From Podospora comata (lineage: Eukaryota; Ascomycota; Sordariomycetes; Sordariales; Podosporaceae), in the NCBI GenBank assembly GCA_017354895.1, contig CP071499.1, positions 2,170,001 through 2,234,000 of the forward strand: a stretch of 64,000 nt of DNA. The letters are read 5' to 3'. This document shows positions 45,677 to 57,842 of the stretch, in pieces. The position numbers and the translations under genes were made by a program. Position 1 is the stretch's first letter, and each line of letters opens with the position of its first letter. Under the pieces are notes generated by a model, which did not search any database, had not been told where the DNA came from, and was given only the letters and a program-made list of their open reading frames with translations.

Positions 45677-48600
45677 GGAATGTGTGTGAAATAATAATAA
45701 GGGGGAGGGGTACTGTTTCTAGTTTCTGGCGCGGGGGAAGGGGGGAGGGATGATGATGGGATGGAAAAAGGATGAGGGGCTGTCAGTGAGACGGCGGCGG
45801 GAATTCTTTTTAGGGGAACACAACTCGCATGGCCGGAGCTACACTACGCAGGTAAAAGGGCCAGTTCTGCCAGTCGTATAAGCGTGAACCGGGGGGCCTC
45901 TGGTATTAAAGGAGACGACGCAGACACGGTGATGCAAGTTGTGTGTGAGGTCTGTGGCTACTCCCTTGGTCACAGGTGGTTCAGCCAGAGCGAGCTCTGA
46001 TGGACGATGACCGTCAGTGGCTCTAGTGTTTGAGATTCGACGTCGTGGAGCACCAAGTGGAGGCCCTTGTTGGCGAGGGGCGGGGCTTGGTCTGAATCTG
46101 ATCGACTGGGAAGTGCCCCCGAAAAACTAGCCCTGTCCCGTATCAAAAAAGACCTGCTGAAGAGAGAGGTCAAGAAGTAAAAGGCCCGTCTGGAGTTTCC
46201 CTATCTTCTACGTTTGACTCATGTGTTCACTCTCCCGTGGGCCCGCATAAGTCCCTCGGACAGTACGAGTTTTTTTTTCTTCATTAAAAGCTCTGAGGTT
46301 GTTTTGGATTGAAAGTGGAGGCACTCGTTATTGGCAGAAACACGGAGTCCACTGTTTCCTCTTTGGACCCCTGTCAGACTTCCCAGCAGCCATGACAGTG
46401 TCGCCTGAAACTCGTCTGTGCTGCAAGGAGGGGCGCAGCTTTATCAACCGAGAGCAACGTCCTCCCGTCTTTTTTCCCCGTAGCGCTGTATCTCTAGGCC
46501 CTGTAGGTGCGGTCCATGATCATCAAACAAACACGATAGAAATAGCTTCAAAAGATCGCCTCTCTGCTCATCAGGATCCCTCATGTTGCGGCAGCCTAGT
46601 AGAGGGCAAACTGCCTCATGACTTTGGGCTTTGATTGGGTCTCACGTCTCTTCCCAATCAAGGACTCTCTGAAGACTTTTTTTTTTTTCAAACCAACTGA
46701 GACAAGGTCCAGATGGAGGGGACCTCTACAGAGTATGTGAGAGTGTGATATCGTGGGCTATAGTGAGGTATACTAGCGTAATCTTTTTCCCGCTCCGGGA
46801 ACCATAGAAAGGATGACTTCGGATCTCTCCCACATGGCTGCTGCGCGGAACAAAGGCCACCGACTGATGGTGGGATGTCAGTTCAGAGGCGGCCAGATAT
46901 CCGGAAGAGCCCATCGCCTGCTTCAGAGATATTGGACCGGGTGATGCTTATAAAAGATGCAACAATACAAAGTTAGCGTAGGAATATGAGAGGTTGGAAA
47001 AGAGGGATGAGACCGCATTTGTTTCCTTGGTGCTTGAGACTCTTTTAAATCAGGTCAGCACATCACACATTCCGGACACCATCACAAACCAGATGTTGGG
47101 TCTGGCTGGGTATTTGTTTGGCGGCTGCAACAGCAGCAGCAAGACGGTGGTCTATTGAACCTCACCAGCGCTCCACCCAGGCTGCGACATCTGCGTTCTG
47201 GTGGGGACCCCTGAAGTTGGTGAGCCTTGTGGGTGGGTTGTGTGGGTGTTTTCGTCCATGATCGTCTACACTGTGTTGTGCACGGTACGAGACAACTGTG
47301 CCGCCAACACCATCTCTCCTTCAAAGCCTCAATAAGATTTCCTTAAAGTCGCCTCCACGACATCCCGCTCTCCCGCTGCGAGCTGCCATCTGCCGTTCGT
47401 GTTTGCTGCCCTTGTCTTCCTTTGGGGAGAAATTGTACCTCGACGGGATTTCTGTGCGACTGCCGCCGTCGAAAGCCTGTCTGTGAGAATTATCTAGTCT
47501 GTGCTCGCCAAGGCTGTACCGCACAGACAAGCGGGGGATAAACGACAGGACTCGGACCTCGATCATAAAATCGACTTTTGACAGGCTCTTTTGGCGTTGA
47601 TAGTGGAAGTCGACGGGGCTGTCTGGCCCAAATCCATACGCCACCGCTGGTCGAAGTTGTACTCCGTACACAAGATGTTTCTCCTCTTGTCCAACACCTT
47701 GACCAATCAACAGCCTTGCCGAATATGGCGGTTGGCTCTCCTGAGACAAACACCACAAACTCGGAGGATTGGGCGGTGGTGAGAAAGACTGTGAACTGTC
47801 CATACGAAGCTGGTGAAAAAAGCCTCAACCTCGCTGTGGCGACGTTTTTCTTCTCTTGTTGTTCTCGTCTATCGTTTGGTCTTGGATGAGCTGCATGCGA
47901 TAGCCGTGTTTCATCTATGTGCCGGCCGCATGAGACGGTGCTAACCCCGGAATCCTAGGATCGTCTGTTCCGGCCTTCTCGGCTGCCCCAACATCCTGAT
48001 GACCTGATCCGACCCGGTCCAGGGGACACTGTCGACGAGGGAAAAGAAAACACAACAGCGTCACATGGGGGTGGTTCACCAACACCCCCTTGAACAGCTG
48101 TTTTCTTCCTGCCTCATACGAACGACGTCTGAAGAACCGAACACTATAAACCCTTCCAATAAACCGTTCAGCTTGTCCCACACAGAGAGACTCGCCGAGA
48201 TGCAGACACGAGTAGGTCACAGCAGGCCCTCGCTCGTCAGGAGATCATGCTGCTATCCGAGCCTCTCGGCAACGAAGCCATCTTCTGTGTCTTTTCTTTC
48301 GAGCCCAACAACCTGTGAGGTGTCGAGTCGAGCGCCTCCTGCCTTTCCACTGCAACCTTACCGCCCGCATTCTGGAATACCTGGATGCAAAGAAGAACCT
48401 CGGGAGGGTGGCATGCGTGAAGAGCCCCCCCTTTGCTAACGCGATCCTCACTCCGAGCGCCCAATGAGGAGGGCATAAAGGTATACCGTTGGGATGGGTC
48501 GTCTTCCTGTTGGTTCGGGGCAGCCGCTGTCAAGCTAGAGGTGGCGTATCCCTTTCTAACTCTTCGTAAGTCCAAGTGCTATGGCCGAGTCGAATGATAC

Positions 48601-49105
48601 AATGACTCCGCGAAAAAGGTTAAAGACTGGGTCATATGCACAGAATTTTGAGGTGTGATTGTCCGCCACTGTGAAGTGGCTTTTTGATCGCCTTGCTCAT
48701 GGACATTTTTGTAAAATTTCCTCCGAGATTTCTGCCGTCGAAAATGCGAAATTAAAGTTGAAGCAATAGTCAAGTACGGGAAAGAACAATTGCGAGAACT
48801 TTTCAAGACCGAAAGGCTGTAATCCAACAAAACAAGGCTGAGCATCACAATGAGTGTCGTTGGATTTGAGTGTGGTGGGGAGAAGTGAATTCCAAGTTTG
48901 GCGGGGGACGGGTGGCGGGGACGCCTTTTCCTGCCCCTGTCACAAGCTCTCTCCAAAAATTTCCAGCGCCCAATAAAATTTTCCGAATCCGAATATCAAG
49001 AACTCACTTTCATATTGAGGACGGAACCTTCCACCTCAGCCTTGTACAATACAGAGAATTCGAATAAGCCAAATCTAAAGAGGCAAATCGACATCATAAC
49101 TCAAA
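44742..49105. other. 4.4 kb divergent intergenic region, Q-rich gene / RPC19
   Basis: Contains the presumed promoters of both genes. Short GTGCT/TGTGC-type repeats at about 45062-45125 and a (GA)n run at 45641-45669 are present. The open frames in 46-48.5 kb overlap on both strands and have no recognisable motifs. Confidence 0.5.
45641..45669. repeat. (GA)n microsatellite
   Basis: About 14 GA units. Confidence 0.9.
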
Positions 49106-49745
49106 ATGGCTGCCAGACCTGACTCGGAGGACATCGCCATGGACGATGCGCCCACCTCTCACCAGCCTGAGGTTAAGGATGATACTATGGTCGATGATGC
49201 GGGCGAGGACGTAGAGGAGGAGGAGGATTATGAGGAGGAGGAGGAGGAGGAGGAGGAGGTTCAGAGGGTGAAACTGGTATGTCGAGTTCTCAAGTTTTGC
49301 TCAAAACTTTTAAAACTAATAAGTTTCAATCATAGCTTCCTGGGTCAACGGAAACTGCTGCCTCGTTCGAGTTTTCCAATGAGGGTCACACACTCGGCAA
49401 TGCTCTCAGATATGTAATCATGAGAAAGTGAGTTGAGCTCCTAAGCTGGACTTTATGAAATTCTACTAACACAAACTGTAGTCCCGAGGTTGAATTCTGT
49501 GCTTATGCCATCCCTCATCCATCAGAAGCTAAGATGAACGTCAGAATCCAAACTTTCGGTTAGTTTTATCAGGTTTTGCATTTCTTTCCAGAATTAGGAT
49601 GCTGATACCACCATCAGAAGGAACGACCGCAATCGAAGCTCTTGAGAAGGGCCTCCGGGACATTCAGGAGCTCTGCGACGTCGTCACTGACAAGTTTGTG
49701 GCGGCGGCAGACGACTTTGAGAAGAAGAAGGCCGCTACTGCATAG
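49106..49745 (+). CDS. RPC19: RNA polymerase I and III subunit RPC19 (RPAC2)
   Basis: Four exons (49106-49276, 49336-49427, 49482-49558, 49618-49745), introns 59, 54 and 59 nt, about 155 aa. RPC19 pairs with AC40 as the alpha-like assembly platform of RNA polymerases I and III in the nucleus. The N-terminus is acidic with a poly-Glu run from GAG repeats. The conserved core follows: [46 protein letters not shown] and the alpha-like helix [20 protein letters not shown]. Exon junctions were set from GT-AG pairs that restore these blocks. It is slightly longer than the yeast protein owing to the acidic extension. It converges on NUO-14.8 with about 200 bp between stop codons. Confidence 0.95.
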
Positions 49746-49942
49746 CTTCATTCTGCTTGATTTTCTGTACCAAGGATAAACTAGGCTACTGGCGTTTTAG
49801 GCGTGCTCTGGGCTGGGACATGCATAGGTAGAGGGGACACTTTATCATGGGCGGATGTGCAAAAACAGCTGCTTGTTTTTTAAGGAATTGCGGCATTGCT
49901 CTTTATATACATCAAAAACAGAGGGTGTGATAGGCACCCAGT

Positions 49943-50596
49943 CTAGTTGCGGCCCTGTATACAACTGTGAGCATGAGTGGAAGTATCTGTGTGAGAGTAT
50001 AAGAAAGCTTACCTCCAGGAAACCGGAAACGAAGTTTGAGGGCAGGATCTTCTCGCCTCTGAAGTTCTCCTCCTTGAAGTAGTTCATCAAGTGTGTGGTT
50101 TGACGCCAGAAGTTCATGGTTTCCTGCAAGACCAAATGTCAGCTGTAGTCCTCCCATACCACAGTCCCTCCCACTTCCACCCTTCACCCAAAAGTCCCAT
50201 GTATTGTTCCGCTTACTTGGTAGTCGGCATTGTTCTGCAAAAGGAGCATATCGACAACGGGGAGCTTGTTGACGAATCTGTGACGCTCGAACTCCTGTCT
50301 GATGCGGGTGCGGATGGCGGAGACGGGTTGGGGGATCGAGTACATGGTCTGGATCTCAGGCGCCTGGGGAAGTCCACCACAGTCAGCAATTGCCCCTTGC
50401 TCTACAACAACATCCCTCTGCCTTGGACGTACCGCACGAATCCACGCCCGATAGGCTGTAAGCACTCTGCTTCTCGCGTCGGCCCAATTGGCCGCTGTTC
50501 CGTTTGTCAGTCCGCTGTTTTTTCTCGAACGATCTTGAAAGTAGAAGACTTACATTGCCGCGTGGTAACAGCGAATTGGGTAGGTGAGATGGCCAT
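49943..50596 (-). CDS. nuo-14.8: mitochondrial complex I subunit NUO-14.8 (NDUFA6/B14)
   Basis: Five exons (50554-50596, 50433-50494, 50217-50363, 50013-50123, 49943-49954) give 124 aa, the expected length. This LYR-family accessory subunit binds the acyl carrier protein at the matrix side of respiratory complex I. The motif appears as [13 protein letters not shown], formed across the junction of exons 2 and 3. It is followed by [32 protein letters not shown] and [19 protein letters not shown]. The last exon is only 12 nt and encodes the final Gly-Arg-Asn plus stop; its acceptor (TATACAG) joins the donor after GFLE. Introns are 59, 69, 93 and 58 nt. It is divergent from BUD31. Confidence 0.93.
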
Positions 50597-50989
50597 GGCG
50601 CCCGAGTTCGTCGTCGTTTGTTACGGTTCTGAATCGGGGGGTTTCTTGACGTTGCTGCTCTCCCACCTTGGATTGGCGGCAGCGCTCGCTCGCTGCGGAA
50701 GCTTTGACCACTTCGTTCGCTCACTTTAACGCCCTGCTGCTGAGAGAACCCCACTGCGTCAGAGGTGGCTTGCTTAGTCATTTACTATATCAAGCAGCCT
50801 TCTCAGCTTCGCGACTGACAACTTTCCAGCATTTCGCCCCACCATCAACTATTACACTCAACCTAAACACCACGAATAAAACATCACCACTTTTTTGCGA
50901 TCTTCGATAGTTTCACACTATACAACACCCCCCCAAATCCAACCCTCACACCACCCCCTCCACCCCCCCCCCTCCCCCTCTTCCAAAAA
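50597..50989. promoter_or_regulatory. compact divergent promoter, NUO-14.8 / BUD31
   Basis: Under 400 bp separates two outward-facing start codons, so the two housekeeping promoters share this stretch. The BUD31 side is strongly C-rich just before the ATG. Confidence 0.6.
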
Positions 50990-51439
50990 ATGCCCCCCAT
51001 CCGCCCCTCCTCCAAACGCAAGCCCCCCCCCGACGGCTTCTCCGACATAGAAGAAGACCTCCTAATCTTCTCCAACAAGATGAAAGACGCCCAAAACGCC
51101 CCCTCGGACAACATCCCCAAGCACCAAGCCCAATGGCCCATCTTCCAAATCTCTCACCAGCGCTCCCGCTACATCTACGAGCTCTACTACGAAAAGGAGG
51201 CAATATCCAAGCAGCTCTACGACTGGCTCCTCAAAAACGGCTACGCCGACGCGGCGCTCATCGCAAAGTGGAAGAAGCAGGGGTACGAGAAGCTGTGCTG
51301 CCTGAGGTGCATCCAGACAAAGGAGACAAATTTTAACTCTACCTGCGTGTGCAGGGTGCCGAGGGCGCAGATGAAGGGGGAGGATAGGGAGGTGCAGTGC
51401 GTTAGTTGTGGGTGTAGGGGTTGTGCTTCTACTGACTGA
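50990..51439 (+). CDS. BUD31: BUD31/G10 splicing factor (CWC14)
   Basis: A single-exon gene of 149 aa. BUD31 is a zinc-binding component of the activated spliceosome. The protein shows an N-terminal basic Pro-rich start, then the G10 blocks: FQISHQRSRYIYELYYEKEAISKQLYDWLLKNGYADAALIAKWKKQGYEKLCCLRCIQ (in parts: RSRYIYELYY, LIAKWKKQGYEKLCC). The Cys-rich end follows (CLRCIQTKETNFNSTCVCRVPR, VQCVSCGCRGC), the zinc cluster. Its length fits the family (about 144-157 aa). The gene is intronless here although its product serves splicing. Start is the first ATG of the frame, preceded by AAAAA. Confidence 0.95.
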   Translation: MPPIRPSSKRKPPPDGFSDIEEDLLIFSNKMKDAQNAPSDNIPKHQAQWPIFQISHQRSRYIYELYYEKEAISKQLYDWLLKNGYADAALIAKWKKQGYEKLCCLRCIQTKETNFNSTCVCRVPRAQMKGEDREVQCVSCGCRGCASTD

Positions 51440-51986
51440 AAGCGGGAAAAGGGATGGACGGGGGAGCGATGAAGGGGAAAAAAAAACAGGAGGAGGATAT
51501 CAGTGGGAGAATGGAAAAGGCTAACAATGGAAGGAGATAAAAGCAGATCAAACTGCGGATGGAGACCAGAGATCAGGCCGACGCAACGATAGAAAGCGTT
51601 CAGCGGGGAGGATATAGCGGTTTTCTACAGACGGGGATACTAATAAGGTTTCTATCGCACACATAGCGACATCATTCTGGGCGTTTTTGGAAAGGGATTT
51701 GAGACTGTAAGGCACCCCCACATGTACAGTGCGTTTCGTTTTGATGCTAGGGTGTTGGAAGCTCACATATCAGGCAGGAAACATCATAGCATCATAGAGG
51801 CGATCACTGGGTTGTTTAGATCATGAATATAATGAGAATCTCGATTAACTGTGTACAATATTCATCTCTCTGTGAGTCTCTTGTTTATCATACTTGATCC
51901 CACTGGGTATGTGACGGTGTAACCTCCTCCAACCTGCCTTTGTGTTATTATGCTGAAACAGTGTCCAACTTGGAGTATAGTAAATA
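51440..51986. other. convergent 3' flanks, BUD31 / ZNF511-like
   Basis: About 550 bp between two converging stop codons. No gene recognised; presumed 3' untranslated regions and terminators. Confidence 0.55.
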
Positions 51987-52993
51987 CTATCGTTTCGCGA
52001 AACCGGCCCTTTTGCCACGGCCAAATCGTACGCCTCTTGGCACGAACTGGAGAGCCGACATGGCAGTCGAGATGTCATCCATTTCCACATCAGGCTTGCG
52101 CTCAGAACTAGCAGGTTCAACTTCCATCTCGTTATCCTCGGGTTTGGCGGCTGCTGACACTGGCTTTTCTGTGTTGACAGGTGGCGTGCTGTCTTGGCTG
52201 TGCTGCTGTTGAGATTCTGAAGAGACAGGCGCAAGACTCGGCCTCCTGTTGCCGTTGCTGTTGGTTTTCTTATCACTGCCCTTCTTGTTCTCATCAAGCA
52301 GCAGCGACCGTCGCCCATCAATACCATACCGCGTGACCCCAAAGAAGAAGTTCTTGGGGTACATGTGCTTGGCGATGAGGTGCATCTGCCTCTTTTGTGG
52401 CGTCATACAGACTTTATCGCAGTTTTCTACGAAACAGGTGTACTACACGAGTGAAGTTAACGAAACAAATGGTTAGACAGTTGACACAAACCTTGTATGA
52501 GAAGTGATCGGCTGAGATGAGGAGAATTGGGGTTAATGAATTGGGATATCTGGGTGTTTGGTAAGGGGTGAGCATGGGGACTTACTGTGCGCTCTCCCTT
52601 GTCTCGCTTGACTTGGATGAAGGCATCGTGATTTTCACTGATGTGCAAGCTGAGGAGATGGGAAGAAGGAAAGTTTTTGCGGCATTCGAGGCAGCGGTTG
52701 GTGTGCTCGTTGCGGTAGTGAGATTCGTATTCTTGGTAGGACGAGAAGGTGATTGGTTCTTTGTGCGGTGGGAGGGAGCAGGGCATAGGATTGTTGGTCT
52801 TGGTGGTGATGAGGGAAGGATCCAACTCGGTGATTTTGGCTGCTGGCACTTGGGTGGCTGTAGGATCTGGTTCGGAAGTAGCGGGGACTTTGGTTAGAGG
52901 TTCGGATCCGTTGCTGATGCTGAGGAGAACAGTAGTGAAGGCTGAGCCCGGATCTGCGGGTGCCTCGTCATATTCCCTTGCGCGTTTTCCCAT
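51987..52993 (-). CDS. C2H2 zinc finger protein, ZNF511-like
   Basis: Exons 52586-52993 and 51987-52442 give about 287 aa; the 143-nt intron is longer than most here. The first exon has an N-terminal KRAREYD, then a finger-like CSLPPHK...YESHYRNEHTNRCLECRKNFPSSHLLSLHISENHDAF. The second exon opens with YTCFVENCDKVCMTPQKRQMHLIAKHMYPKNFFFGVTRYGIDGRRSLL, the typical third finger and FP(KN)FFF block of ZNF511 relatives. Joining GERT directly to YTCFVENC gives the expected family alignment, which fixed the splice sites. The C-terminal part is acidic/Ser-rich and ends in FVPRGVRFGRGKRAGFAKR, an Arg/Gly-rich tail. Molecular role is not established; nuclear location is inferred. Confidence 0.88.
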
Positions 52994-53798
52994 TGTGTTT
53001 GATGCAGCCGACAATCTAGTTGGTTTGTACTGATGACTGTCAGGACTTCTTTGCTAGCAAGCCGTGTTGATTGATACCTAGATACTTTTATGGGAAGAAG
53101 CATCATGAATCCCTCGCCGAATGATGATGTCGATAAAGCTTAGGCTGGCACGGACCTTTGTGGGGTCCGGGCGGTGTGGAATGGGCGATTAGCAAGTGGA
53201 CCCAGCACAGCGCGCCTGGCTGAGTCCGTGTTGGTGATTGGCTGGCTATGTTTCTTGAAGCAATGATCCGTTTCTTCTTGAGCGGCATGGGTGTTTGTGC
53301 TTGTCAGCTTGTCCAACGTCAAATCACGAGTGGGAAGAGACGTTGGCGGGTCGTCTGTGAATCCCTTCGTTTTCTCGACTTTATTTTTTGCGTTTCCCCT
53401 GCGCAACTCTGAAAATCTCAACAAACGTTTGAGGTTCCAAACTTGTTGCCCTTGCCTTCCCGCACAAAACTAGACTGGCGCCACCGAGTGGCAGTCATCA
53501 TATTCCGTCGTTTTTCCCCCATCTCCAATGTGCTCGTCACCTGCTGTCACTCTGCCAGCCGCAAGCCGCAGCACCCCTCCTTGCAGACCCGCCAGACAGA
53601 GCCAGACAAGTTATGGATCGGTCGCAGAGGTTCGGCTCTCCCAACACCACGCATGAGCATCGCCCTTGAGCGCGAGCTCTTTTACAAACCCGAAACCCGG
53701 CCTTTTCGCCGCAAACTTTTCCCACACCATACCCCGCGATAGAGCCATCGTTGCGACCATCCCAAGATCCCGACACCGCACAACAAACTCGCGCAACC
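52994..53798. promoter_or_regulatory. divergent intergenic region, ZNF511-like / SMG7-like
   Basis: About 800 bp with both presumed promoters. The part nearest the SMG7-like gene contains two overlapping upstream ORFs. Confidence 0.55.
53528..53669 (+). promoter_or_regulatory. two overlapping upstream ORFs in the SMG7-like leader
   Basis: One ORF runs 53528-53656 (42 residues), the other 53613-53669 (18 residues, MDRSQRFGSPNTTHEHRP) in a different frame. Both end before the main ATG at 53799. They are regulatory only if the transcript starts upstream of them, which the sequence alone cannot show. Confidence 0.4.
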
Positions 53799-56700
53799 AT
53801 GGCCACGCCGGCTGCTGCGACCACCGTGGGCACCACCACGGCCAAGATACCCGAGATTGATGAGGTCTGGAAGTAAGTCGCACAGCCGCCGGAGGAGACA
53901 TGGGTTTGACTTTGGTGCGAGGGCCTTGGCTTGCTAACAAGGAAAACTAGGGCTGCGCAGAAACTCCGTGGTACGATTGTCAAGGAACTGGAGCAGGTAC
54001 AGGGCAGAGAATCTGCCAACGAGGTGGCTCGCTTCGAGAAAGTCGAGAAGTTGATGGAGCAGTGAGTCAAAAATTGACTTTTGTACTCGCTCCTGGCTAA
54101 TTTCTTCAGTTATCGCCTTGCCTGTGTCGAGGTCATCTGGCCCGACTTCCGAGTTACCAAGGAGAAGCACGTCGAGGACACTCTTTGGCAAGTTCACACA
54201 TTGATCACCAAGGCCTACCGAAAGGTGCTTGGTAGGTTGAACGGCAACGACAATGCCGTACTTCGACGTAGAGTTGAGCGATTATACGCCGCCTACTTGA
54301 AGACTGCGCAGTCCTTCTACAAGGGTTGGCTGCAGAGAGTGTGCGCTCGGTATAACATCAAGGATCTTCAACGCATAGCGCGCGTTATTGGCATCGAGAT
54401 GTCTGTCCCAAAGGCCCATACGGTTGACGCTGCTGCTCATAGACTGGATGAGATTGTCAGGGACTCGTGCCACAAGACGCTCATCTACCTGGGAGACCTT
54501 GCTCGATATCGCACTCTTCTTCGCAACAAGGACCGCAACTGGGATAATGCGCTGTCGTACTACTTTCTCGCGAACGACCTGGCCCCAGAGTCAGGCTATG
54601 GCCACCACCAGTGCGGCGTCATCTACGCCGAGGTTGACGATCACTTGCACATCGTTTATCACATGTACCGCGCAATGGTCTGTGACAAGCCGCATCCAAA
54701 TGCTGCGCCGAACCTTGAGCGAGAGTTCCGCGACATCCAGAAGAAGAGAGGCGGGGATGCCAGACAGGTCTTCATCACTTGGTTTCTGAAGCTTCAGGCC
54801 TTCTACTACCAGGGCAAAGAATTCTCTGAGCGTAAGGAACTCGAGAATGAAGTTGACCATCGTCTGGCCGTCGCCATGAAATCAGGCACACTTTTCAAAT
54901 CGGACCAAGATTTGCTCAAAATCATTCTGATCAACATCACAAGCTATGCCGCTTGCGCACAGAAGGTTCAGGGTAAGATTGTTACTTATACCCCTCAAAG
55001 AGGACACAATTAACTGTAATAGACAAATGGACTGAGGAGAGATCTCGCTCATGCCAATATCTGCTCCTTCTCAACATTCGCACTATCCACACCATCTCAA
55101 AGCTGCTCCGAGACGAGCTTAACGAGCTGGTCAAACGTCAACCAGTGGAGACCACTCCAGCGCAAGAACAGAGCAAGTTCACGCCCGTCTTCGCCCGCGT
55201 CTTGCCTTTCCTGCGCGTGTACATGGCTTGGCTATGCTTCTATAGCACTGAGCTGAAGCAGTACCAGGAGCACTTGGAGCCTCAATTTGGCGACATGTGC
55301 AAGATGCTCAGCATGGCCCTGGGTCTCCTCCTGGAGTTCGTAGCAAACGCTCAAGAGCCTGGAAAGATTGTTCCGTGGCGTTTTGCCGAAGACGAGCTCA
55401 CACTCGGTGTGAACTGCCTCAACGGCCCAGAGTTGAAGGGCTGCCAGCTCTATTGCGACCCTTTTAGCAAGCAACCCAAGCCGCGACGGGATGAGTCCCC
55501 TGAGGATGAGTACTCAAACGACGACATTACTTGGAGCAGGATGCTGCACATTGCGCTCTGTGCTTTCGAGTTGGCGACTCCGGGATCCCCGTTTCCGCTC
55601 GTCACTGCTACGGCCTCTTCCAAGGACGCGGAGGGATATGCGACCGTCGTGTACCACGAAGGCCCCAAACAGTTACCGCCAAGCGTCCAGAGCCCGCAAC
55701 CGGCCTCTTCTGCTCCTAGAACCACCGCAGCCCCTGCGCCTCCTGCAGCCGTTGCCACGCCGGCTCATGTACCTGCGGAAGTAGTAGCAGTCCCAAGCCC
55801 GTCAGACTCTGTTGAACTCTCGGAAGACCAAGAGTTTTATGGAGAACGGTTGCGCCGCGCCAGTGTCATTGCCAAGCACTCTACAAGCAAGAGAAACGCT
55901 CAGCCCGCAGCGCAAAGCGAGAGTACCTCTCACCCCGCTGAGGCCATCCGGGCCAGCCAGCCAGCGCAGAACTCAGACTTCCTTCCTATTGAGAATCAGA
56001 TCTTCAACATCCTTAATGATTTCCTTAGCCCGCCGGAGACTCGCTCTGCCCAGAAGCCCGAAACGCCAACTCGACTGGTCCCCGAGGACAGCACCTCCTA
56101 CGGTATGGGTTCCTCCACGGCCAATGAGGTCTTCGGTGCCGTTTCATCGAGCCCTGGTCCAAACCCAGGTTCTGCCACGGGCAAGACCTTTCCCACGTTG
56201 CCATGGTCTTACTTTTTGGACTCGGGGGCTGGTGGGCCAGCTCAGAAGAATGGTGGAAGGAGTGCAGGATCGAATGGCTGGGACACCGCCATGTCTACAA
56301 GACCGGCCAGCCAAGGCAGTCCAGCCCATCTTGCCGGCAGCCACGGTTTTAACAATCCACTGGCGCACCATCAACACCGCTCTTCTGCTTCAGGCTCGTT
56401 CTCCAGGGACCATGTAAACCAGCTTCAAGGCTATAGCTGTGACCCCTGGCAGCAAACTGGAAACAGCATGGCTTCCCAGGGTAGGACTGCTTCGAATCCT
56501 CTTTCACAGCAGAACATTTGGGGCCCGTCTAGCTCGCCCTTCTCTGGATCGCACAACTTCTCTGCCAACCCGTCCAGCCTCCCTTCAGTCAACAGCCCTA
56601 TGGGCTTGCCAATGAGAACTTCTGGACTTGGTTACCAGCAAAGCAACACGGCAGCTCGCTCACCTCTCTCCGGCAACCCTCTCCGTGCCTATCCAAATGG

Positions 56701-57052
56701 TGCGGACGGCGGCCATATCAACCCGCCTCCTGGGTTTGGTGGCAATGCTGCTGCGGCTCTGGCAGACTCGGTTTACACCACCTCTCCCGGCGCGCTTGGC
56801 CATGGTCATCAGACTTATGGGTACCAGGATGCCATCACCGCCCAGCAGCAGCAGATGCTGGCGATGATGAGAGGCAATGTCAACGCTGGGAACAACTGGA
56901 ACGGGTTCAACACGGCTTCCAAGCCGTCGCAGACTCTGCCGCCGGGGCTTCAGAACCAGATGTATGGTGGTGCGTTTGCTTCGCAGCTGGGTAACCAGCA
57001 GCAGCAGCAGCAGCAGGCTATGCGCAAGGCGGAAAACCTTCCTAAGCGCTGA
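53799..57052 (+). CDS. EST1/SMG7-like nonsense-mediated decay factor
   Basis: Four exons (53799-53872, 53951-54061, 54110-54972, 55023-57052), introns 78, 48 and 50 nt, about 1025 aa. The N-terminal half is the EST1/SMG5-7 fold: a 14-3-3-like helical part (YRLACVEVIWPDFRVTKEKHVEDTLW) then tetratricopeptide helices (CHKTLIYLGDLARYRTLLR, NWDNALSYYFLANDLAPESGYGHHQ with GVIYAEVDD, IVYHMYRAM). No PIN nuclease domain is visible, so it is SMG7/EBS1-like rather than SMG6-like. The family reads phosphorylated UPF1 and recruits decay enzymes, and in yeast relatives acts at telomerase. The C-terminal 450 residues are Ser/Pro/Asn/Gln-rich and disordered, ending in a poly-Gln stretch and a basic KAENLPKR tail. 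ATG 53799 has a good context (CAACCATGGCC). Confidence 0.93.
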
Positions 57053-57842
57053 GAGATGATGTGCAATGGATTCGACTCACATTTTTTTTACGGCTGTTTG
57101 TCAACCAACCAGGCCACCCTCTTGTCCTTGTTAGGAGGACTATCCGGGCATCCTTTAACGAGCGGGGCAATACCTTTGCCAGCCAGCTTGGAATCCGAAT
57201 CGACTTGTTCGTCTTCGAGTTCTTCGGCCACAACAAGCGATTGGCCGCGATGATCTCAACTTTGCATACATCCTTGCCTTTGGTCGACCTCGCAGAACTT
57301 GAGAAGCCCTATCGCCACCACCGCCACCGACCACAACCATTTTGTCACGGCATCACAGCGATCAAGAAAGGGGATTTGACAGATTGTTCAACATGGCAGG
57401 TTGACGCCATGCTATTCGCCACAATATATTTATTGGCCTTTGCCTTTTGGCCCTGTGGTCTTCACCCCTGACCTGGAACGGTCTACCTATTCTACCAAAT
57501 CTACCCACCCCCGAAACTTTTCTCATACTGCTCAATATGATGATGCCTGGAGGGAGACAAGGGAAAAAGTTGATTTTCTCCCAAACGCATGACAGGAAAA
57601 AAAAGAGAAGAAAATGCCAAAAAAAAAACCCCCCCAAAAAAAACCAAAAAAAAAAAAAAAACCACACATTTCGCTCACACACACACAACACACAGCAACC
57701 CGATTTGCCTCCCGTTGTTGAAACCCAGATAGACTGACTCCTCTACCTTTTTTACACTTTTCCCGATGCGATTTGACCCCTCCAACGCCCTACAAGAAAA
57801 AGCAAAGGAAAAGAGGAAAAAAGAGTTCATTCATTGAGTGAT
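57053..57842. other. convergent 3' flanks, SMG7-like / adenosine kinase
   Basis: Contains long A and C runs at about 57598-57661. No gene recognised; presumed 3' untranslated regions. Confidence 0.55.
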
